Source of the DNA: Prunus persica
Lineage: Eukaryota > Streptophyta > Magnoliopsida > Rosales > Rosaceae
DNA length: 64,000 bases
Assembly (NCBI RefSeq): GCF_000346465.2
Contig: NC_034009.1
Span: 38,308,844-38,372,843, forward strand
Direction: 5' to 3'
Shown here piece after piece: positions 36,237-48,282 of the stretch (positions within the stretch are counted from its first letter, which is position 1; every line of letters begins with the position of its first letter). Made by a program: the position numbers and the translations under genes. Below the pieces are notes generated by a model. That model did no database searches and was not told the DNA's origin. It saw nothing but the letters and a program-made list of their open reading frames with translations.

Positions 36237-39200
36237 ATGGATCGGCAGCCGCACGATTACGCCTCCGCCTCCGCCATGGCCTACGCCCAACAGCAGCGCC
36301 AAGCAGCCACCAACATCCAACAGCAACAGCAGCAACCGCCCCAGCAGCAGCAATTCGGGTACCCGCCCCCACAAACCCAACAGTTCCACGGCCAGCCTTA
36401 CGTGGGCCCACACCCCTCTCTCCAGCAACAATTCCCCTACCACCCTCACTTGCAGCAGCCGCAGGTCCTCCCCCACGCGCCGCAACACCCCCACCACCTC
36501 CCTCCGCCTCCCTCCTTTGCCCCCCACCTCCCCCCTCCTTTAGTCCCCTCCCCCTTCCACTCCGGCCCCACTTACGACTCTCCGCCTCCGCCGCCACCGG
36601 CCGCCCCTCCATCCGACCCAGAGCTCCACAAGCTGATCGACAAGGTCGCCGAGTACGCCGCCAAGGTGGGGCCGGATTTCGAAGCGACGGTCAGGGAGAA
36701 ACAGCAGGACAATCCCGAGTACGCCTTCTTGTTCGGCGGCGATGGCCACAGCTACTACCGCTACAAGCTCTGGATATCGAAGTGGGGCCCCGGCGGGTCA
36801 TTCAACCAGCCCGGGTTCCCCCCTGCATCCATGCACATGCTGCGACCTCCGCCGAACCCCATGATGAGCGGGCCGCCGTCTGCTGGAGCGATGATGGGTG
36901 GGCCGCTGCCATCTTATTTCTACGAGCAGCAGCGGCACGGTCAGCCGTTTGGAGTTTATGGGCGTCCAGAGTACGACCAGTCGTCGAACAAGCCCTTCAA
37001 AGGCCTTTCTGGGCCGCTTCCGCCTGAGGTTGCGATAGAGCTGAATAGTGTGCTGAAGTCGCTGAATGGGACCAAAGAGTCCATTAAAGGAGCGAAATTT
37101 TGGTTTATGCAGAGGTCGATATTTGCGCCTGCGCTGGCTGAAGCTCTTAGAGAGAGGGTGTTTGGCTTGGATGATTGTGAGAGGCAACTGCATGTGATTT
37201 ACCTTGCCAATGACATTTTGTTTGACAGGTAATTCAAATGGTGCATTGCTTATTCATGGTTTTACAGAGTTCTTGTTTTGCATTTTCCTGCATATGTGTG
37301 CTTTGTTGCTTGTGCTTTTTATGCTTTTGGGTCGATTTTGTTGGGCCAATGTAGCTCTGAAAAGATAAGAATTTTGTTTGTTGAGCTGGACCTATGCGTG
37401 CAGGAGCAACAGTCACTGGGAATTTGGAAGGAGTAATGGATGGAAGAAGAAGTAGAGTCATTATTTGTGGTTGTAGTTTTTGAGCGTTTGCTATGCTGTA
37501 AAATCCATGTCGCGGATGTATCATATTTTCATTAGATCATTGAAGGCTTCAATCCTGTTACTTGTTATAGTTCTTTTTCTCAAAAAAAAAAAACAATTTA
37601 ATTGATGGGTAGGGGTTCGGATGATGTTTTTGTGTGAAGAAATGAGAAGGATGATGCCTTCAATGGGTTTTTGCACTATTATGCAGGGAGAGGGAAGGGG
37701 TTGTGAATGTGACCTGTGTTGGAAGGTGTGGAAGGCTTAAAATGTTAAATTTATAAAATTGTAACAGGGGATGGTGGATGAACCTTTCTTGAGATATGAA
37801 TTAACTCTTCTTTCTTGCCACAGGGGTTGGCATATCATTTATATGTTTGTCATAGCTATTGTCTCTTTACAGTAGTAAAGAACTTGTACTGAAAAAACTC
37901 AATCTGTCATACCAAGAAAAAGTCTCTATCTTTGTTTATGTGCTATACAATGCTTCTAGTATCTAGCCTGGAGTGTATAGTTATGACGACAATGTGAATA
38001 AAGAACTTAGAGATGTCTTCTCTTGTTTGTCTTTTGCATTTGTTTATTACAGAGGCACTTGATCGATGTGAATAATTCTTTGATCTTCCTCTTTTTGCCT
38101 TCAAATTTACAGCTCACATCGGCGTACTGGTGAAGGCCTTGATAATGAATCCCTTGCACTTAAACCTATCTTAGGTTCCATGCTTGCAAGGATTTATCAC
38201 AACCCTCAAATCACGGAGGACAATCAATTGAGGTTGCAGCAAATTTTACAGTTATGGGCTTCTAATAACATTTACGATCAGGATACTATTGATGCACTTA
38301 GGAATGAGATGATGGGTGGACCCTCAAGCAATTCTTTTACAGGGCTTCCAAAAGACCTCTCTTCTGCTTCAACAGATTCAGCTGCAGGTGGGCTTATGTG
38401 TTCTGACTTCTGTGCTTGTTAAGCACATGCCCTTTTGTGGAACCACTCTCACTTGTCAAGGGTGCTTGCACTTGTGGGCCAGTAGTGCTGTTAAATTGCC
38501 AGCAACTGGGTTTGATGATGTGGCTGATATAGTAATTATCTTTTTTATTTGAATGCAGGATTGCCACCACAGACAACTAACCATAACATGCTGCAATGGC
38601 AGCCTGATAGGCAAAGTTCTGTTTCCGGTTCACACGACCAAGATCATCTTGATAAACATGCAGGTCCTGGCCAAGCCATGCCGATGTCTGTGCCATCCCA
38701 GCAATTTCTTCCAAATTCAATCCCTCCTGCTGCTTTTCCAGGGTCAATGCCCATACCATCTTCTGTTCAACCAGTAATAAACCAACAACCTGCACCACAT
38801 ATACTGCCAGGTCAACCTGCTAATAGTGGTGAGAAGTTACCACCATATCCTCTGTTCCCACCTGGTCTTATTCCTGAAATGGTCAGAAAGATGCAGATTG
38901 GAAGTGGTGTGCCGTATTCTCCAATGAGTCCTTTGGACATTCCAACTGTTATACCTCCATCCAATGTACCTCAATCAGAAATTCTTGAGAGAGTGTCAAA
39001 ATTCTTCAAAGAGATTGGTGAAGTTAATCCTTCTGAAGGGCCCCTTCATAATGCCGATGGTAGGGACGAGGATGAGTATGAAAGAGAGCCTTCGGTGCGC
39101 AAGGGTGGAGCTTGCATCCCTCCACCTCCAAACCTGCAGATAGACCCGGAGACAGGAACTTATGCGGATGGCAGTGTAGATCGAAAGAGTGGCTCGGGGA

Positions 39201-39328
39201 GGTTGGGACTTGGGGCCACAGCTGATCCAAATGAGGCAAGCCAATACGATGATGTTTATTCTTCTTACAGGAAACAAAGGAGCACCAACTACCACTCATC
39301 CATGAGTGCAAGAGCTGCAACAAGGTGA
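36237..39328 (+). CDS. SURP (SWAP) and CID domain protein, CHERP-like splicing factor
   Basis: Three exons, 36237-37228, 38113-38387 and 38559-39328, sum to 679 codons (678 aa). The first about 120 residues are a Gln/Pro/His-rich low-complexity region. The SURP module follows: [20 protein letters not shown] ending in [18 protein letters not shown]. Then comes a CID starting near [20 protein letters not shown] and crossing intron 1 (LANDILFDR / SSHRRTGEG), including [14 protein letters not shown]. The C-terminal part is Pro-rich and ends with an acidic-to-basic tail. SURP plus CID is the layout of CHERP and of Arabidopsis At4g31200. These proteins associate with U2 snRNP and pol II CTD (family knowledge). 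The high GC content of exon 1 reflects the Pro/Gln codons. The nearest upstream feature is a Pack-MULE-like element. Confidence 0.88.
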
Positions 39329-40834
39329 AATACCAGTCCTGATGGGAGTTGGAAATGGGGGGTACTAGATCGGCTTCTTCCTTTTCATTTTCGGGTTTTT
39401 TGTTTTCCTTTCTTCCCGATAATCTATTCTAACAGGCGGCATGAATTTCTAGGAGTGTCGTACTTGGTGGGTGGAGTATCTTGTACTAGACAAAATTTTG
39501 ATTCTCTGATTGTTAATGCATGTAAGAAATAGCACTTGTAATCATTTTATTTTTACCTGACTAAAACAGAATCTTTAATTCATGCGAAGTTTCCTTCATC
39601 TGTTGAACATTTTGGATTCTGATCATACTTGAGACAGAGATGATAGATCTTCACAATTGGAGAAAATTCACATGTCAAACTTTATTTTTTTTTATACAGT
39701 TTTTTTTAATTATATTGGAAATAATGAAAATCTTGGACCAAGGCCTGGTTGGTGAAGTTTTCTGAAAGACTTGGATTTGGTGTGGAACATTCAACCTCGT
39801 ATTCCAGAGCCAGTTGGTCTGAGGCCTGGTTGGAAAGAGTCGAACGAGACTGATTGTATGGAGACTCAAATTCCAAATTTCTGCTCCCTCCCAACTTTTC
39901 TAATTTTGCCCATTTTGAGCCTTCCTCGTAATAAGTGCCTCTGATAAGGGCCTAGTCTTTATGGATGGAATGGAACTTTGTCTTGGCCAAATAGATTGTA
40001 AAGGTGTCCTAGAGCTCATGCATTCTCAAGTCAACTCAAGATATTCTATAGTCCTCCTCAATGCAAAATATTGAGATTCCAATATTGGTGTCCATATCCT
40101 TCTAGGCCTGCCTAAAGTCTTAATCAACGTTTTATCTGTAAATTTGTGGTCAAGCACTTCTATTTCTAGGGAGAAGGTGCATGCTTTTTCGAAATCTTGG
40201 GATTCGTTTGAGATTGCTTTTAGTCTTTAATATGACCAAAATTGTGTTTATCATATTTAGTTGAAAGCACTTTTTGAATTATAAAAACATGATAAAATAG
40301 TTGTTATGTTAACGCGCTTGTAAGTAAAAGTGGTTCCTTACAAAGTATTTCCAATTAAAAGTATGTAAGTTAGGGTAAACTAACTATTTAAGACCCAAAA
40401 AATTACTATGGGACTTTAATGTAGGGATATGATGTGGGGAGAAAAGAAGACATATGATGGTTAACTCACATGACCAAAATGAAAAGAACAAAAAATATAT
40501 ATAATAAAAAAAAACTTTGCTCTTTGTTTTTTTTTTTTTTTTTTTGGGTCAATAAACTTTGCTTTGATTAATAGCATAGAAAAAACAACGATCCAAGGGA
40601 AAACCTTTATTTATTTAGTTTAATTTATTATATTTATTATATTTTTTCATGTACCACAGTAAAAGCGAGAACGTTGAGATCGCAATTGAAAAAAATATGT
40701 AAAAGGGTAAAATTTAAAAAGGCGCGCAGCGTCCCAAAGTCACAAGACAAGGCCACCATCAGCCAACTTTCGAAGGAAGGAACGAAAGCATCCAATAATC
40801 TTTAACCCTAAATCCACATCCACGTCCACGTCTG
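39329..40834. other. Intergenic AT-rich region
   Basis: Contains the 3' flank of the SURP/CID gene, a short internal repetition of AGGCCTGGTTGG (near 39741 and 39821) and AT-rich DNA with a T17 tract. No gene recognised. Confidence 0.5.
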
Positions 40835-41421
40835 ATGTCGATGGCTGTCGCGCTTTCCATGGCAGATTGCCGGAGCCTCATTCGCCATCTATTTCTCACT
40901 TTCACTGGGTTTCCATTTCCCCATTTCCCCACTTTCCCATTTTCCACATTTCCTTTCCCTTTCTTTCCGTTACTCTCTCTCTCTCTTCCTCTGTTCCATT
41001 TTTTTATTCTCTCTCTGTGTGTCTCTCTCTCCCTTGACATTTCACGCACACTCCATACTCACACTCTCCTCACTTTACTTCTCGGGCTTTCCCTTCTCTC
41101 TCTCCCTGATCCAAAAACCCAACTCAATGTTTATGGTATGACTGTGTAACTGCACCAGTCACCAGGTTTGCTATTTTGTAAATCTTATAATTGGATCGCT
41201 TCATCTTCACTATTGGGTCTCATCCCATACCCCTTCTTTTCGAACGTTTAAGATTTGGGTTTCATTGATTTGCAGGTTTTGGTCAAACAAAAAAGGACCC
41301 AAGTGTTTATTTCATCGGATTATCATGTAATTGGGACTCTGGAGTTGGGAATTACTGCCTCTGAGCTCATATTCACAGTGACCAACATAGAGAATTTGTG
41401 TTTTGAAGCTTAGATTTGGCC
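40835..41421 (+). promoter_or_regulatory. Pyrimidine-rich leader/promoter of the transporter gene
   Basis: From 40910 to 41110 the plus strand is almost all C and T (TTTCCATTTCCCCATTTCC..., then CTCTCTCT), a Y-patch-type plant core promoter or 5' leader feature. A 104-codon ORF through it is low-complexity (FPFPHFPTFPF) and is not accepted as a gene. The transporter ATG is at 41422. Confidence 0.5.
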
Positions 41422-44400
41422 ATGGAGAAACTTCCTGATGCAGAAGTTAGCTCAATTTTGAGGTTCTCCTTCTATATCCCCCTTTGCTTTCTTTTGGGTT
41501 TATATTGATTTTACAAAAAAACTTTTCGTTTGCTGATGAGAAATGTAAGCAAAGAAGAACATGTTTGCTATGCTTGCATGCTATGCTATGCCTTGAAGTG
41601 AAGAATCGTTGATTTCCCCGGCCCTGTTGTCTTTGAATGTAGTTTGTCTGCGGCTTTGTCGTATGGGGCTGCTTCCATGGCAATGGTTTTTATCAATAAA
41701 GCAGTTCTTATGGAGTACTCACATTCAATGACTCTTCTCACTGTCCAGGTATTACTTACCATTGGACTATTGGTCTTTTAATTTCCATCAATGACCTGCC
41801 TTGATTGTTCATGATGTCCCCCCTTTTTTATTTCTTTATTGTTTTAGTAATTTGCAGCTGCTTCCTGCTTGGTTGTTCATAATGAGCCTCCTTTCATTTC
41901 TTTATTGTCTTAGCAATTGGCAACTGCTTTGCTTATACACGTTGGTCGAAGATTGGGATATACCAGGTCAAGAGGATTAGAAATGAGCACTGCAAAAAAA
42001 CTTCTCCCGGTGTCGCTGTTCTATAATGCTAATGTGGCGTTTGCTTTGGCCAGTTTGAAGGGAGTTAATATTCCCATGTATATTGCAATCAAAAGACTCA
42101 CACCTCTCGCTGTGCTTATAGCTGGGTTCGTCTCAGGAAAGGGGAAACCCACAATACAGGTTCCCGCTTGTCTTTCTTTGGATCGGCTTGTGCGATGTTT
42201 GACTCCTGCCTGTGTTTATTTAAATGGATTGTTTTACTGTGTTATTAAACTTAATGATTGTGTATATATTTTGAAAGGATTAGTTATGCTTTCTTTCTTC
42301 TTTTGTTTAGTACTATTGACCCTAAACTTGTTTTATCCCCAATTAGAACACGGGCAAGATACTATTTAGTCTTGGAAACATGTGATGTGAAAATTCCATA
42401 AGATACAAATTGACTAACTCTACAAATTCAAAATGGAAGCTAAATTATATGTTTTCTTTGACATACTTTGTGTTAGTGCGGGAGTAGTTGTCTGCAATTC
42501 ATAAGTTAAGATATGTTTGATGAGACTAAGTTGCATTTTGTGTCTGATTCATATTATGATGGCCAGGTCATTTCCTCAGTGTTTACCACAACCCTTCTCC
42601 ATTCTTGAGATTTAGTATAAGGTGTAAAACACTAGGCTTTAAACTTTGTCATTTAGATTTGTAAGTACTCTCAGCTTTTACAAAATAGAGTTACTGTTGC
42701 TGTTGAAGAGTCTCTATGATGACGTCTGGCATCATATATGGAACAAATTGTCTTGTGACACAATTATGTTTGTCTTCATAAATAAGTTGATCTTATAAAT
42801 GTAGATAAAGGATGCTTGATTTCAAATTAGCACACATCAGGAGTTATTGTTAGAAGTGCAAAAGTTATTCATGGAATTTTCTAGATGATAAATATAATGC
42901 TAAAAGTCCTGGCAAGAAGCATTTTTATTACTACTAATTTGACAATACTGAGTTCTATTTGCCCCTTTCCTCTCTTTCATGTTTCAGGTGTCTCTTTCAG
43001 TAATATTGACTGCAGGAGGGGTTGTGATAGCTGCACTGGGAGATTTTTCGTTTGACTTTTTTGGATATAGCATGGCTCTCACTTCTGTTTTTTTCCAGGT
43101 TGGTTATGATGTTTTTGTTTATCCATTGGTTTATTTACTGGCTTCAAATTGTATGTTATGGTAGCTAAACTCATACTAGCGCTTAATTATCAGACCATGT
43201 ACCTTGTGTTGGTGGAGAAATCTGGGGCAGAGGATGGGCTATCATCAGTTGAGATCATGTACTATAACAGCTTTCTGTCTCTTCCAGTTTTGATGTTTCT
43301 CATTGTAGCTACAGGAGAATTTCCAAATTCTCTATTATTACTAATTGCAAAGGTCAGAACCGTAACCTTTTCTTTCTATATGTAATTGAATTCATTCTTG
43401 ATAATTATGGGAACAGTAGATGCTTGAGCAAGAAATGCTTGACTGCTTAAACTGTTTTGGACGCCAACCTATCTCATTTTATTAAACATATTGGAGTCTG
43501 AAATAGTAAAAGTTCGTTTTGTATTGAGAAAAGGACTACAGGCTTTGACATCTAATCTTTCTTTCTGAAGTTATGATAGAAAAGAGTTAATACATGTTAA
43601 ACAGTATAAAAACCGTACTCTGATAATGGATTTCAAATTACAAGTTCCAATTGACAACATAGTTGACTAAACATGTTGCTTTGAGCAATTTAGCCATTTA
43701 GAAGTCCTAGTTTCCTTTTGGCCTGCATCCCCATTACGGATTCCTAGATCAGCGGGTGAAATCAATTTCAGCAATGTGGTGGGGGCTGGGGGTTTCATTA
43801 AAAGCATTATTCCACTCATTATGCTGATTTTGTGTTCTTTGCATATTTTTGGGATTCTGGATGAGTGGATATACAGTTGCGTGGCTGCCTGGCCATGTAA
43901 TTAGTAACCATGTAAAGATTGCTCTTGAGGGCCTGGGGCTTATTGCTGTGCCACTGAATTTTTCTTCTTCTTAAAAAGATCCTACAATATATATCTGACA
44001 CGGAGTTTTTCTTTGTTTGCAGAGTAATTCGTTTTATTTTTTGGTGATCCTTATTCTTTCATTTGTTATGGGCATTGTTCTCAACTACACCATGTTCTTA
44101 TGTACCATAGTCAACTCCGCTCTAACAACAACTATCGTTGGAGTCCTAAAAGGGGTTGGCTCTACGGTATGCCTGAACTCCCTCTTTGTTGATGATTGTG
44201 GGCATTAAATTTTCTTTCATCTTATTTTAAAGCAAAATATATGTGAGCAAAATTACTTATTCATGTTTCTTTGCTTCTCAGACCCTTGGTTTTGTCTTAC
44301 TGGGTGGTGTGCAAGTGCATTTTCTGAATGTGACTGGACTAGTTATCAACACAGCTGGCGGAGTTTGGTATTCATTTGCCAAATATCAGCAAAGGAAGAG

Positions 44401-44446
44401 CAAGCCCCCGAAGAGGATTTCAGACGTGGAGGCTCATCGTAAATGA
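41422..44446 (+). CDS. Nucleotide-sugar transporter (NST-KT/DMT family, UTr7/UGNT1-like)
   Basis: Seven exons, 41422-41462, 41643-41748, 41914-42159, 42988-43098, 43194-43352, 44023-44166 and 44282-44446, sum to 324 codons (323 aa). The protein is hydrophobic with about ten membrane segments, for example LPVSLFYNANVAFALASL, VSLSVILTAGGVVIAALGDF and TLGFVLLGGVQVHFLNVTGL. It has short basic tails (QQRKSKPPKRISD). The conserved KRLTPLAVLIAG block and the late ALTTTIVGVLKGVGST block are typical of triose-phosphate/nucleotide-sugar antiporters of the Golgi/ER. Length and position next to a CSLC gene fit Arabidopsis UTr7 (At4g31600), but UGNT1 is a close alternative. The actual sugar substrate cannot be read from sequence. 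Confidence 0.85.
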
Positions 44447-47400
44447 AATTGATATTGAAAGATCGCATACGATTGCTAACAGCTGCTTTCTCTTTTTACT
44501 ATTTGCTTCTATTTTCATCAAACATGGCTATTAGTTCTTCGAAGAACAATGATACATGGTTCATGTTGACTTTGTTGAATCTTGAAATTTAGGTATTACA
44601 GAAAGCAAATACCCTAGTTCATGTTTTCGGATAGATTAGTCCTTGAGAAGAAAAATCTTCCAGGGTCCAGGTTATATCAGAATGGGTCTCCCAGGCTCCT
44701 CCATGCACATGCACTTGTTTTCCTGTTGTGCTAGTCCATCCTTCACTTGAATAATAATATCCTTTGTTGTTCTCCCATACTGCAATTATTGCTTTTGGCT
44801 GAGTAAGATGTTGATAGATTACCACTCGGCTTAATTACACTGTTCATTCGTACAGTTAGATTAGGTCAGTTGGCCAGGGCTGCCCACCTACTTGCACCGA
44901 GTTTGAATCCTCTTCCACGTCAATTATAGTAGTCTAGAATATTGCATTGTGAATAAAAAGCAAAGATTTTAAAGCATCAAGAGTTTCAAGTTGATCTAAA
45001 CTGATGACCTTGAGAAGATGACACTGGATGCTTCCAACCTTCCAAATCCAAAACCCATCCAGCTATTTACAAGTTTACTTGACTCTGAAATCTGAGTATA
45101 ATCCCCCTTTAATTCTTCAAATTTACTGAATCCCTAAAACCCTTCAGCACACGACCAAAACCATTTCTTCAATTGAACTAGGGTTTTCCAACAACTGCAT
45201 CAAAATATTGCAGGTAAAATAAATACAATAATTTCTTTTTCCATTTAACAGATTTCAATTTAAGACTTACCATCTTCTCACCACACACAAATATATATAT
45301 CTGAACATCCTTACATTATTATTATTCGAACGTCATTATAAACAAAAATAAAAACAGAAAGGGATAATAAAAAATGGGTCATGCTAGGGAGACCAACTTT
45401 AGATACCAACTTGTGTACCAACTCTCTAATAGAGGTGGGAGCCCACCAATACAATGGGTCCCACACTCTATTAGAGAGTTGGTACACAAGTTGGTATCTA
45501 AAGTTGGTCTCCCTAGCATTTTCCATAAAAAATACTTAACGTAGACAAGATAATAACTTTCATTAATATTCCAACTCAAGCTTTGTTAGCTCCATAGCCG
45601 ACAAAACAATTGAATTGGGCTGTTGGGTGGCCTTCTGGGGGCGCTTTGAATTTAAATGCAAAATGTGCTTTGCTTGCCTTGTTGTCTTGTCTGATTCTAA
45701 ACCCAAATACTAAAGGGGGCTGCCCAAAACACTCGTTTCTTTTGCTCTACTATTTTCCTTTTGGTGTGTGGATTTTATTTACTCTTTTTATTTGATGTAA
45801 TTTTATGGGCCTGCATCTTTTATTTTCTTTCTTTTTCGCCCTGATATGCATTGCTCGAGTCAATCACAAATTAAATTTGGTGGGTTGGTTCACGGGGCCA
45901 ATATCTGAATTTCTTTTTCTTTTAGGAAAATCTCAGGTAGACCTAACATTTGCATGATATTATTATTATCCCTCTCATATGTTTCATGAGAAAGGCCATC
46001 TTTTATTAATTTATTAATTTCCCGCTAAATGTATGAATTCAAGTGTAGGGTAAATGCTTTTACTCATTTGAGTTATAAAGTATTGTCTGTTTTTTAGACC
46101 TAAAAATTTGCACAAATTCGTATAATTCAAAAATCGAAAAGACAAATTAATAATCATATGCAAAATAGTATTTGTGATGAATCACAGGTATGGGTTGTAT
46201 TATAATTGGCATAGCCTTGCTTCTCCAGCTCATAGTTGCTGAAATTCATAAGGCCTTCTTGTTGATCTCTGATGAGACGGTTTGGAATCACATGCATGCA
46301 TGGACACAGATCTATAAACAATAATTGAGAGACCACCCACGGTTTTTATGCATGAAACAACAAAAATATGAGTCTATTTTGTTTTTTTATTATAAACGAT
46401 AATCTAAATTAAGAGAAGGAGAATTTCTTACACATACTATTCTGATGTCATGTGGATTTGAATCTAAGATCACTAGTTTGCAAGTTAAGGCCCTTTTTTC
46501 ACTGAGCTAGACTCCGTTAACAAATATGTCTATCTTAAGTAGAAGGACAGGTATATCTTCTAAATATTATTACAAGAAACAAATAATAATTAATTTTCTT
46601 GATTTTTATATTTTTATATTTATTTCAATGAATCTCGATAATGTAGCATCAATTCACAGCAAATTAACGCACTGTCCATATAATGAAAGTATCAAGTGAT
46701 TTATGTTATATTAATGCTAAATAAGTGGTTAAGATTAATAAATTGTGGGCAGCACAACACGTGAAATTCTTTTCTTTTTCTTCTTTATAGAAAACCAAAT
46801 TTAAACAAGTTTACAACTTTACACTTTCCCTGAGAGAAAATGTGACAAATTTGGAATGAAAGAAATTCCATTTTATTAGCACAGTAATCATACTTATTTC
46901 AGGATTTTTTAAAATTTAAAATTAGACAACTAGTAATCATTCTTTTATTGTATTAAGTCATTTTGATTAGTTGGCTAATATAAAAAAATTCCCTAATAAA
47001 CATTAGTTAACTAATATAAATGAGATTTAGAATAATAATGGTAATAAATAAAAATATTTTTCTTAAATTTATACAAATGAAATGTGAGTAAGCTTTACAA
47101 TGTTACACCCTAAATAAAAATCTTTTTACAATCACATCACATGGGTGGCTAGCTATTGGCTTTTGGCAGTGGGCCTTTAAAACCACTGTCTCTTTGTATT
47201 AATATTCATATTTAAATTTAGAAAAAGAAAAAGAAAATGGTCATACAGAATAAAAGAACAAAAGAATATTCTTATATATAAGCTTCTAATTCATAGTAAA
47301 AAGAATAATACACTCATTATTTTTACTAAAACTATCTTATTCTGAAACTCTGATATAGAAAGTGAGAGTTAGCTGATTTTTTTATTTTTTGGGTGGTTTG

Positions 47401-48282
47401 AGAGGGAGAGAGTTAGCTGGTTGAAGTAATGACAGTGCGGCATTTCCGCCATTGTAGTGCAGAGTTGGAGTATATTTAAGATTATTGCCTGTTTTGACAG
47501 TTGATTTTCTGGGTCATCTGTGTAACTGTTCCCTTAACTAAAATTTTCCTTCTTTCTTTTTTTGGTTCCTTTTTTCTGTTTTTAACAAAATTGTAATTGT
47601 ATTAACTCTTAAGAGTGATTTGTGACCATGTTTAGCTCCTGATTTGTCTATGATATTCAATTACAATAACGACTGAGAGTCAACACCTGGATTCAGTAAA
47701 CAATGGGATGCTTATTTGTAGTCAAATCAGTCTCCAATGTTTTACCAGTGAACTCTGCTGTGCATTTTTGAAACTTTTTTTGGAAGAATCTGTGAGCTTT
47801 TTAAGCAGATTCTGAAAATCAAAAATATTTCACCCAATGGTAATATATTTGTGTGAGTTTAAAGCAAGGGTTGAGCTTGATGGGCTTACTTGACAAGTAC
47901 CCCACATGGCGTTTCGGCTATTACAGCTGCAGATAGGCCGATACCTTCCCTCATAATGTGGCTTTCCCGTGCTCTGTGTTTTCTTGAGTGCCTTTGAGAG
48001 AGTACAAAGAACCAACCTCCCACACTTCTCTTTTTTGGCTTTTCTTGGCTGCATTCTGTGTAGAATGGAGAGCCTTGAAATGGGTTCTTCACTTCTTTGA
48101 GTTTTCATTGGTAAAGTTGAGTTTTTTATGGTTGCTCCTGAAATGGGTTTTGCTCATTTCTCTGTCTTCAGATCTGGGTTTTAGAGTTTTTCTTGGTTTT
48201 TGTAAAATTTGGGACTTTGGGTTCTTATATTCTTCATAGTTTTTCGAAAAAAATTATTTTGTGTGTTATTGTGTGTGAGAAA
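44447..48282. other. Long intergenic region, transporter to CSLC
   Basis: No gene recognised over 3.8 kb. Contents are the transporter 3' flank, a 139-bp foldback element (45381-45519), AT-rich DNA, and the pyrimidine/T-rich CSLC leader from about 48000. The 46420-46530 and 44860-44940 parts read like tails of dispersed repeats (phrases GATTTGAATCTAAG and GTTTGAATCCTC). Confidence 0.5.
45381..45519. mobile_element. Foldback MITE-like hairpin
   Basis: The left arm starts ATGCTAGGGAGACCAACTTT and continues to CTAATAGAG. It is repeated in inverted orientation almost without mismatch as CTCTATTAGAG to CCCTAGCAT, over about 55 bp per arm. A loop of roughly 25 bp (GGGAGCCCACCAATACAATGGGTCCCA region) also has partial pairing. 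There are no coding sequences. It could fold into a long hairpin RNA if transcribed. Confidence 0.9.

Noticed and set aside
40835..41149. 104-codon ORF with FPFPHFPTFPF composition
   Set aside because: It is a low-complexity reading of the pyrimidine-rich leader upstream of the transporter and has no homologue I recognise.
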